NCBI GenBank assembly: GCA_028751875.1
Contig: CM054155.1
Coordinates: 15,682,825 to 15,746,824 of the forward strand
Length of the DNA: 64,000 nucleotides
Source of the DNA: Rapana venosa
Lineage: Eukaryota > Mollusca > Gastropoda > Neogastropoda > Muricidae
Reading direction: 5' to 3'
Position numbers and translations under genes: made by a program. The notes beneath the pieces are model-generated. The model did not search any database and was not told the origin of the DNA. It saw nothing but the letters and a program-made list of their open reading frames with translations. Shown piece after piece: positions 38,701 through 50,800 of the stretch. Numbering within the stretch: position 1 is the first letter of the stretch; each line of letters begins with the position of its first letter.

Positions 38701-41700
38701 CCATGTTTAAGATGTAAACCAATAACAAAATTTTTTTCAAACCACCAAAAACCCCACAACCGAAAAACAAAAACACACCAACCAATACTATCTGAACAAG
38801 CTGACCTGGAAGTAGTCAACCAACCAACCAATGACATCAAAGTTCACAAACACACTGACCTGGAAGTAGTCAACCAACCAACCACTGACATCAAAGTTCA
38901 CAAACACACTGACCTGGAAGTAGTCAACCAACCAACCAATGACATCAAAGTTCACAAACACACTGACCTGGAAGTAGTCAACCAACCAACCAATGACATC
39001 AAACTTCACAAACACACTGACCTGGAAGTAGTCAACCAACCAACCAATGACATCAAAGTTCACAAACAAGCTGACCTGGAAGTAGTCAACCAACCAACCA
39101 ATGACATCAAAGTTCACAAACACACTGACCTGGAAGTAGTCAACCAACCAACCAATGACATCAAAGTTCACAAACACACTGACCTGGAAGTAGTCTTGCA
39201 GGGTCTTGCTGGGTTCGTCAGCAGCCATGGCCAAGGTGCTCTTCAGCTGCTGAATGGAGTTCAACGTGGCTCTGAAACATCGTACTACACCATCACCATC
39301 AATATCCATCTACTTTTCTCTCCCATTCCACTAGTAATTCAATTCAATTCAAATACTTTATCACCTCAGCTTCTTCTTTGTCAAACGCTCAGCAACTATT
39401 ATTCTTTGTCATATGAGCAAAAACGTGTTGCGCTGCCCTTAAGCACCTGACAAGTCAGGCCCAGCACATCCGACTTCGGCATGGGAGAGAAAATCTTTTA
39501 AAGTCTTTCTGGAAAAAAGGCAGGAGAATGGACCAAGAAGGCAGAAAATAGACGAGAAAGAGGTGACAAGAAGGAACAAGGTAGAGACAAAGTGAGGGAT
39601 AGAAATGAGGAATTCCTAGCACAGAATTTCCAGAAGGTGGGGATGCTATTCATACTGACAGGCCCCCGGCATCCCCACGGGGATTATCATCTCACAAATA
39701 AGAGTTACAAGCCATACATAAAAATGGTACATAGAAAAAACATTTATCACAGAAAAATACCACAATACAGTATCTGCACATTGGCACACACACACATCAC
39801 AAGATAATTATAAATCCTCGCAGGTGATCTGGGAGTCAGGTCTTTCCCATTACAATGGGTCCTACATGCATTGTGTGAATGAAAAGGTTAACTTGTGATG
39901 AGTGTAAACTGGAGACAAATCTGGCAAACCAACTCCCTCCACCCCTCCAAAAAAAACAACCTCAACCCAGCAGCCAAACAAAAATAACAGTCTGAATAAC
40001 AATCACATACACCTCTAGACAAAAGGTATAGCAAAGGTAGCACTTTGTTATGACTTGGTCATTTCCACAGGAACAACAGCCTAAATTTCATACAGATTGA
40101 TCTACTGTGACTATACATGCAATGCTATATAACATATCCACCTATGAAATCAACTTTTCGATTTTAAGATTAACCTAGGCACAGTGAAAAATGGTAATAC
40201 CAAAACACTACAAAGCAGACACAAGTATGCACACACAAACACAACATATATACATCTGTCTGATATTACTTTCGAGTGGATCGACGTTAAAATGAAGACA
40301 CACAGACACAGACACAAACACACACAGCAGACACAATAACACAGACACAAACACACACATACAAACATACACACACACTTATGAAATTTGAAATAGAATG
40401 GAGTCACTACAAATCATTATTTCTAGTCACACTAAGGACAGCTAAACCATCAGGAAGCACACAGCTTCGGATGACAAAAACACCCAATTCTAGAGAACAT
40501 TAATTCATAAACAAACTTTATTTTAAAAGGTTGGGGGAGAGAAGGTATCTGACAAACCTTTCTTGTATCTTTTGTATGGCATAGTATGTAAATGGTTAAC
40601 TGTATAAAATGCCTATGTTTGTGTAAATATATATGTATGTACATATGTATGTAGATATGTACTTATGTATGTTCGCATGCATATATTTCCGTTATGTACA
40701 ATATTGATGTGCATTCATGAACATACACCTGCAAATGGTTCACGTTTATTGTTACTGATAATGTTTGTTATGCATATATATGTATTTGCAACAGCAAAAT
40801 GAATTAAAAATTTTTTTTTTTTTTAAATACACACACACACGCACAGACAAACACACACACACACACAAACACACACACAAAGAGACAGACACACACACAC
40901 ACACACAGAGACAGACAAACACACACACACTTACCTGACAGGAGTCATGGGTGGCTGCATGGAGTGTGTCTGACTGCACTGAAGACTTGTACCATTGCTA
41001 TTGCTGCTGCTGCTGCCAGTGCTAGAGGGGAACAGTTATTACAGGCGTCAGTCTGGACGTGACAACAGGTGTATAAGCTGACTGTGGTAAGAGTGTGTAT
41101 GCGTGTGTGTGTGCGTGTGCGTGAGAGAGAGAGTGTGTGTGTATGTTTTTTGTAAATTATTTTATTATGTTGATAATGGAATAGGCTCTCATGTGCTTTT
41201 TTACATCTAGTACCCATGTGTATGCAGTTTTGTAAATTTTGTCATCCGTGCCTACTCTTCCAAAAAGTGGAATGGGTTTTAACAGTGCGCAAGATGTTCT
41301 GCATGGGTATGCACAAGGAACCTCAGTTTATAGTCTCATCCAAAGGACTTTTGGGGAGAGTGGAGTCGGCACTGATGTTAACTCCTGAGAAAAAATCCTC
41401 TTGAACGAGATTCAAACCCAGGTGAGCAGATCACAAGCGCATCACTCTAACCACCAGGCTATCTCCTGTGTGTGTATGTGTGTGCGCGCACACGCGTGCA
41501 TGTGTAAGAGAACGATGGAATGTGAGAGTGAGTGAGTGTGCGTTCGCGCACACGCATGTGCATGCACTCACACATGCATGCATGCATGTGTGTGTGTAAG
41601 AGAAAGTGTGAAAGTTGTGTGTGAGTGTGTATAAGTGTGTGTGCATGCGTACATTCATTATGAAATCACACTTAATGCAAACTTAATGCATTACAAAATC

Positions 41701-44700
41701 ACACTTAATGCAAACATACCTTAGGTTCTATGTCTCACCTGGCAAACACAATAATAATCTTTTGCTTTTAGCACATTTACGCTCATAAATATAACACTTT
41801 CAGCATACGTTCATGAAGGAAGATGGCAGGACAGTTAAGACGTTCACCTGCCTAACTAGTAATCCATAAGGTTCTGGGTTTGATTCCCAGCCTTGCCCTT
41901 TCTTCCCAGTTAAAACAAAAAATCAAATTGAATGTCAAAGTCCTTCCAATGAGACTATAAATTGAGGCCCCAAGTGCGGATGCATGCAGAACATCTTACA
42001 CACACATTAAAAACCTGTTTTGCCTTTTGGAAGAGTAGGCCATTTCATGCTGGTAGGAACAAGTATGAACACACAGTTGAGCTGATCATGAATTAGTGGT
42101 TTCTGATAAACATGTATGTGCAAGAGCATACGCATGCAAAGTTGATGATCTGAAGTCTGTAGCTAGTACCAATAGACTGCGCTGGTTTGGGCACGTTCAA
42201 CGGAAAGCAGACCACCACATCATAAAAAGAGCAATGAACTTCGTAGTGGATGGAAAGAGACCAAAGGGAAGACCTAGCAAGACCTGGGCTGCCTGTATTG
42301 CAGATGATCTTAGAGAAAGGGGCATAAAATTTTATAAGGAGGAAGCTCAAAACAGAGAGAGGTGGAGAAGGCTCATCAATGTCAAACCTCCATTGGAAGA
42401 AACATGACAAAAAAGGAAGGAGAAGAAGAAGAGAACACACACTACAGGCATCACACAGCCCCCACCTACCTGTGTTCGTTGGAGGGGAAGAACAGGGGGT
42501 CTTTGGAGAGGAAGAGAAGTTCGTTGAGGTCTCCTTCGCTTGCGTGCTGCTTCAGGTAACTCTCCTCCAAACAGTCTACCTGTTCACACCACCTTTCTGT
42601 CATAGGTGTTTCACTTTCAAAGAAGTTTTTTCAAATCATGTTCACAGATGTTTTACTTTCAAAGAAGTTTTTCAAATTATGTTCACAGATGTTTTACTTT
42701 CAAAGTTTTTCAAATCATGTTCACAGATGTTTTACTTTCAAAGAAGTTTTTTCAAATCATGTTCACAGATGTTTTACTTTCAAAGAAGTTTTTTTCAAAT
42801 CATGTTCACAGATGTTTTACTTTCAAAGAAGTTTTTTCAAATCATGTTCACAGATGTTTTACTTTCAAAGAAATTTTTCAAATCATGTTACAGATGTTTC
42901 ACTTTCAAAGAAGTTTTTCAAATCATGTTCACAGATGTTTCACTTTCAAAGAAGTTGTTCAAATCATGTTCACAGATGTTTTACTTTCAAAGAAGTTTTT
43001 CAAATCATGTTCACAGATGTTTCACTTTCAAAGAAGTTTTTCAAATCATGTTCACAGATGTTTCACTTTCAAAGGAGAAAGAAAAATGCTTGTACTGCTA
43101 CCCTGTTGTTGTTGTGCGTTCCCCAGCTTTACACCCTGGGGGTCACCCAGAACGTGCACTCTGACTCACTCATCCCACCTGGGAATCACTGTGAGATAGA
43201 AAGTACACCGGGTGAGAAGTTTGCGTGTATGACTCTTTTCAAGTACCTCGCCACATAGGCAGCCATACTCCGACTTCAGAGGATTTTTTTCTCCTATAAA
43301 GGAGAGTGCAGGTTGTTATGTTAAGAGCTTGTCATGGCTGAAGGCAATCTCAACACATTTTAAACATAACAACATTTTAATGTAGGCCTTGGCAATTAGC
43401 TGACATCAATAACCTGACACAGCTTTTGGCCTGGGCCAAACTGCTACCCTTATTCTTAGGGTTTTTACATTTTTCGGTGGCGAGATTTTGACTATACAAC
43501 CAGTTTTGCCCACCATTAAGGTAGCCGCATGCCGACTTCGGGGATGATGTCTAAACACGACACCAGTATGCATGAGCTCTGTAAATTTTGTCATCCACTC
43601 CCACACAATGGCCTACTCTTCCAGTAAGCACTGTGAAGGAAGGTGGCAGGATGGTTAAGACGTTTGCCTGCCAACAAGTAAACCGTGAGGTTCTGGGTTC
43701 GATTCCCCGCCTCGCCCTTTCTTCCCAGTTTGACAAAAAATCAAAGTCCTTCGGATGAGACTATAAACCGAGGCCCCGTGTGCGAACGCATGCAGAACAT
43801 CTTGCGCACACGTTAAATCCTGTCCGCTGTTCGAAAGAGTAGGCCATTGTGTGCCGGTGGGAACAGATGACATTTTTTTAAAAACCCGCATACACACGCA
43901 AAAAAAAAGAAAAAAAAAAAGGGGTCACCTGAGCGCATTGATTTGTTGCTTTACAAGATTCAGCGCTATATAAATTCCATACATTATTATTATTATTAAG
44001 CGGAATGGGTCTTAGAGTGCACACAAGATGTTATACATGCGTCCCCACACAGTACCTCAGTTTATAGTCTCATCCAAAGGACTTTTGGGAGAGTGTGGTC
44101 ATCACTGATGTTAACTCCATGGGAAAAAAATCCCCTTGAACGGGTGTCTCGGTGGTACCTGTAACCTGGGATTGATCCTGGGCCGTCACACCACAAGCCC
44201 AATGCTCTAACCACCAGGCCCCCAAACTCTGTGTATGAAAAGCGTTGAGGAACAGCCAACAGCACTGTCTCACTCACATCCAGCTCTCCGTCTCTGTTGA
44301 GAAGCTCCCGGAAAAGTGGCTCCAAGCATCTCCTGCACATGTCCTCTGTCTGCACACAAATAATGAATGACAATATAAAACAACAATTTCCAGACACAGC
44401 GAATCTGAATCAGGGCTATAAATCGAGAAAAGGAGAAAGGGAAAAACTACTATAATCCGTTGTTGCTGAGAACAACTTGGAGCCTTGTGTTTCTGGGTGC
44501 AGAGTAGCAAGTTTTGGGGGGGGGATGTTCATGCCTCACCTAGAGCTCGAAGGTTCACCAATGGTGAGATTTTTGCACATGCTACTGTCCCGCACGCACC
44601 CCCCCCCACCCACCCCTGCCAGCCACCATATTTAGGTAGCTGTATTCTGATTTTGGGGACATGTCTAAACACAACACCTGTGTGTATGCAATTTTTGTTG

Positions 44701-45263
44701 TTGTTGCTTTTTGTCATCCATTCCTACTGGTACACAATGGCCTACTCTTCTGAAAGGTGGAATGGATTTTTAACGCGTGCGCAAGATGTTCTGCGTGCAC
44801 ACACACACAGCCTTGATTTATAGTCTTTTACGAATGACTCTGACATTCAGTTTGATTTTTTCGTCAAACTGGGCAGAAAGAAAGGGCGAGGCTGGGAACT
44901 GAACCCAGAAGCTCACAGTTTACATGTCAGCAGGCAAACGACTTAACAATTCCGCCACCTTCTTTCTTGGTTGGTGGCAAGTTAACATGTTAAAATTTTT
45001 CAAAAATCTGTTTAAGGCACTCCTGCCTTCCTAATTTTCTGGAAATCAACTTTTTTTTTTTTTTTTACACTTTTCTCTGTATAAGTGTATGTATGAGCGG
45101 TGCTATGTGCATCTGCAGATTTGTGTGCTTTTCTGAACAAAATATAATGTATGTTCTGTACTTGTGTGTGAGAATGCACAGTGTATATTCTACTTCAGTT
45201 TATGTCTCTTCACAAACTGTGATATTACACAAATATTTGTATATATGCAAATGTGTTTGAGAA

Positions 45264-45336
<73 letters not shown>

Positions 45337-47788
45337 GAGAGAGAGAGCAAGCAAAGACAAGTCAGTTAGCTCACCTCTTCCTGGTTTGCCTCAAACTGTT
45401 CACACAGTTTGGCCAACATGGACATTCCACTGAACTCCAACATCTGCTGGCACCCTATCCGAATCACATCTGCGCGCATGCACACACACACACCAGAAAC
45501 TTTAACCATCTTACATTCACAAATGCAGCTGAAAATTTTTCAAACTGGTACATAATTTTTCATATATTTACCGACAAATTTTTAAGCACACACAGCACCA
45601 CAGACAGTCAATGAACTGGTACAGCTACACATTGTAATAATTTTTTAAAGAAAATAAAAATCCTGCTATATGGCTAAAATAAGAATGAAAAGCAAGATAC
45701 AGTATTGGAATGTGGGATGTAAATATATGAACTCACTAAAAAGGGCATTTTCCTCTCTAAATTCTTAAAAAAGTATTAACTTCAGACAACAGAGTGGCTA
45801 CTGTATAAAGATTACTGATGCCTGGTACAGTTTAGTAGATAACCCTGAACAGAAAATTCATAACATGCTAGAAATGTCTGGCAATGGTGAGAAAATGAAA
45901 GACCTGGGTTTTTGTCTTTTTAAAAAATATATATCTAAATTAAAACTAACCTCACCGAGACTAGCTACACAAAATCATGCCAGTTTCACGTCATAAAACA
46001 GAGCAAAAGTGAAATGAAGACAGACATCAGTGACCCATTACAAAATGACTGCCAGGTACATATTTATCCATAATTTGCAAAACTTCCTTTCAAATAAATG
46101 CTGATACTTTTTTTTTGTTCCTAAGGACAGCTCTGGGGTTCACCAAGGGCGAGATTTTGCATATGCAACCATTCTTGCCCATCATGAAGGTAGCTGCATT
46201 CCGACTTTGGGGATGCTGATACTTTTAAAGCAGGGCGAGTATAGCTAAGTGGTCAGAATGCTGAACTATGATCTTATGGTATGTGAAAGCGCAGGTTCAA
46301 ATTTCTGCTGGTGTGTCCGTCCATTTAAGAAAAAAAAAATTTTTCTTAAAGTTAACACCGATTCTGACTCCACTCCCCTACAAGTCCTTCAGAGGACACT
46401 ACAAAACTGGGGTCCCATAAACATCCTTCTTTCACACAATAATGCAGAAGGCCACTATGGCCAGTGGTGTGGATGGCAAAAAATGGTCACAGCAGGGATA
46501 GAATCTGCTAACTTGTCCATACCACACTGCTAGGTAAAAAAATATTACAGTGCACCATTAACTTACTCTCCATGGAGAAGTCAACTTTCAAAACAAGTCA
46601 CAGGAAATTCACAATTAGTACAACTGGCACTATAGCCAAGTGGTTTTAAGCCAGTTCAACTTCAATTCTAAGGGTCCATGAAGTCGTGGGTTCGAATCTC
46701 GGCAGCATCTGGTGAATTAAGGGTGGGGATTTTCACAATGTCCCGGGTCAACTTCCAACAAACAACAGACCTGCCAGTGCCTTAATTCTCATCTATGTAT
46801 ACATATTATATACACATGCAGAAGACAAAATATGCATGTTAAAGGTCCTGTAACTGATGTCATCGTTCGGTGGGTTATGGAAACACGAACATACCCAGCG
46901 TACATCCCTGAAGTCGGAATGCGGCTACCTTCATGGAAGGCAAAAAACACAAAATCTCACAACTGATGAACCTTTTCTTTCTTTTTTCGTTTATATCGAG
47001 GATAATGGAATAAGCACTTGTGTGCTTTTTTACATCCAGTCCCCATGTGTATGCGGTTTTGTAAATTTTGTTATCTGTTCCCACACAATGGCCTACTCTT
47101 ACGAAAAGCGGAACAGGATTTAACATGTGCGCAAGATGTTCTGCATGTGTTCGCACATGGGGCCTCAGTTTAAAGTCTCCTCCGAAGAGCTCTAGTCACA
47201 TAAAAGCAACAACTAAAAACAATTAGTACACACGATGCAATATTCGATCATGTCAAGGAACTGACCATATGGAGAATTCAGGAGAAAGGAAGGGGTGGAC
47301 CTCATGACATACTCCAGGCAGCAAAGCAGGGCCAGAAACCCATGCAACAGATCCAAGTTATCTCCCATCAGTCGCTCTGCAAATGTAATGGACCATACCT
47401 TAGCCATATGACTTGTGGCGTAATCTGGCATTCTGTTTTGGAATTTTTACAATTCTAAGGTGTGTTTGCTGTTGGTAGTACTTTTGAGAGCAGAGGGGGA
47501 ATGGGGGATGGGAAGGGGGGGGAGCGGAGAGGGGGAAAGAGAGAGAACTCAAATGATTTATTCACAAAAAGGCCATTGGCCCATAATTGCATAAAGGGGG
47601 TTGCCGAACTGCTTAGAATTTTAGTGGGGAAAAACAAGGGAAAGCATGAACAACAAAATCAAAATGTTATTGTATAAAAACCACCACAACAAAAACCACT
47701 TACAAAAATATGACTAAAGAAACCAAGATATGAGAGAGAGAGAGAGAGGAGAAGAGAGAGAGACAGAGGAGGAGAGAGAGAGAGTGAG

Positions 47789-47819
<31 letters not shown>

Positions 47820-50800
47820 GAAAATGAGTATGTGCAAGCAATACTTCTATGCTTACAGGAATGCTCATATGTGGCACATTCATGCAAACGCACAAGTGCA
47901 GGGTGTTGTCTTTTTACTTAAGATTTTCTACATGATCTGATAAGGTATATTTCTATCACAATTCTTCCCTTTCAAAAATGGCAGCCAATAGGTCAGACCC
48001 CTACTGCCTACTCACACAATGGGAGCAGGTCTGTATATTCAGACTCAGAGCAGGTCACAACTGCCTGAACTATCATATGTACATATAACTCCACACAGGC
48101 CACACAGAGCAGTGCCCTTGCAAGACTGGCAGCAGCCAGACAACAGAACCTGTGCTGCAGTCCTGCCCGCTATATGAGGCACTCCAAAAGATCTGACCTG
48201 ACCCCAGTGGCCAAGAAGCTCTATGGAGACTGAGAGAGAGGACCTGCAGCATACAGCTGTCTTTGTCACAGTGATGGTGCTATCTATCTGACAATTTTTT
48301 TGTTAAAATTAAGAAAAAGGCAGTTTATTCGAGATAACATGAAAATGTTCTAGAAAAACCCACTAAAAACAAAACAAAAAAACCCACCATGAAACAGTCT
48401 GAACAAATGAAGGATTAGTTGAGTGTATGGCAATCACACAGACAATGATACAAAAAAAGAGGAGAAAACATAAGTCAAAAAAAAAAAAAGTAAAATCAAT
48501 AACATCACTGCAAAAAGTGTTTTTTTTAAAGAAAAAAAAAGACTGACATAACATAAATAAAAGAGAAATAATAAGCAGGCTAAATTCAAAGACATACACA
48601 GAGATGAAAAAAAATAACGAGAAAGCAATGTAGAGCATAATAAAGAAAAGCACTGCATCTCATACAATGTTCTAAAACGCTGATACTCACTTTTTGCATG
48701 TACAAACAGCAGCCAACACATCTTTTTTCTGAAGGCCACTCCCTCTGTCTCTGGCAGTGTAGGAACAATGTTCTCCCTGCACAAAAAACACAACTACATG
48801 AAGATTTCTCTGACATTCAGAGCAAATCAGTGTGACATTTAGGATGTTTTCTTCAAATACACAAACCTACCCTTCTCTTTCAGTATTCAACTCGGAGGGG
48901 GTTACTGTGTTGGAAGAAACAAAAATCCACCAGCCCACCCCGCCCCCCCTCTTTTTTTTTCAAGACCACACACACACATATCTCACACACACCTCTCCTC
49001 TCTTTCTCACTCACACATACCTCTCATTCACTCACACACACACACAATGAAAGTTTACACACACACAAAATGAATCCACAAAGCAAGCGCGCACGCACGC
49101 ACACACACACACATCCTAGAAATTTCAAAGAATTGTCATTTTACAGAATACCTTTGAAAATATAGTAATCAGTGTTCAGCTCAATCCGTAACAAACAAAA
49201 CAAAATGATTACAGCCCCCTTTGATCTAATGGCGGCAAACACACACACAAAGTAAAAGAGAAAAAGCAAAACAGAATATGGGGAAGATGCACTAACACCT
49301 AGTACAAATGTTGCTGGATGGACAGTTACTGCATTATGAAAACATGTCACACATCAGCCTATTGGAAACACAGGCCTGAAAAGCACTGTCCAGCCAGCCT
49401 CTTTCCTTCCATATCTTTAGAAAATACAGTGATCGTCTGATCAAGCCCTAAGCCATGAACTTCAAAGTGAAACCAAAACTGGCTATGCTCCAGCCATGGA
49501 GAGTGCACTTCTCATTTATCTTTACAACCCAATACATTTATGTATGCATTTTACACATTTTTTGAAGAATAAATTTGGTCACTGGCCTCATTTTTTTCCC
49601 TTTTCCCAAGCGCAAACTTTTTACAAACCACCATTATGTCGATCTATACTGTGCACAGCTACGCCTGCGCATAAATCAACAGCTATTTTATAGTAAAGTT
49701 GCGCCAAAATGAACGTACCACTGATAGTAATTGGTTTAGTGCCATAAACGAGAAATTCATTATCAGGCTAAAGTTCTTTTGAACACATGATCCACATCAC
49801 ACAAATCCAGTGTAACTCAGTCAAAGGCCCAAGCCCAGTGCTAAATATAGCGCGCCCCTTCCTTTAACCAAGTATACATGCAGTCAGTTCCTGCTATAAT
49901 TAGCACCAGCTGGGCTGGGATGGAATGGATAGTAGCTGAGAGAAGCTGAAAGTAGGGAGAACGGACAGCTGCGGATCGTACTTTCATAGTTTTATATAAC
50001 TTTTCATAGAAACTACAGGTAAATCAGAGTGGTAGGCAGGACTAAAGCGACACATACATTGCCAGCAAAGATGAGGGAGGAAGGGGAATGATGTCAGCCA
50101 GTTTCTGGTGAACTTATTCAGAATTTTCTAGTATACTTTCTGAATACTCACTCATTGGCTTCCATGTCAGGTTTTTCTTCTTCTCTGAACACGCCATTAC
50201 ACAACCTGTCCAAAAGAAAAAGAAAATATGAAGATTTGTAAAATGAGCACACAACCTGTCCAAAAGAAAAAGAAAATATGAAGATTTGTAAAATGAGCTC
50301 ACATACATATAAATCTTACTATTTCTCAACACAAAAAAATTGTAAAATGAACTTATAATAATACATGGAATTTATATAGCGCTATATCTTGCAACAAAAC
50401 AAATCAAACCACTTTCATTCATCCTAGTCATTCACATGCAGCCAGTTACAATTAATAGGATTTTTTTTTTTTACAAGTTCAAATGTATACACACACTCGC
50501 ACACACACATGCACATCCACACAAAGGTTTACTCTCACTTTTTTTTAAATTAAAAAAAACAACAAAATGGTGGTTTTTTTCACCCCAAAAGAACAGAAAG
50601 TAAAATAACTACTTAAAAAGGAAAAGATACATGGCAAATTATATCGTATGATAAAATCCTTAAAAATATTTGCCGTCACATTTACATTATGGAAGTCTTT
50701 CACAGCACTTATTTTACATGTCCTACTAAATAGTGAGTTTACAAAGCCTGTTTCACTCAGGGTTTTTTAAAACTGTCTTCACACACACATACACACACAC

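Noticed and set aside
38788..39309. 173-codon minus-strand open frame as a novel repeat protein
   Set aside because: It is RB1 exon 13 followed by the intronic 54-bp array. It is reported as a possible exon extension, not as a separate gene.
42379..43258. Three overlapping + strand open frames of 197-261 codons (CFTFKEVFQIMFTDV repeats)
   Set aside because: The 40-41-bp unit simply lacks stops in all frames and is not a multiple of three; it lies in an RB1 intron antisense.
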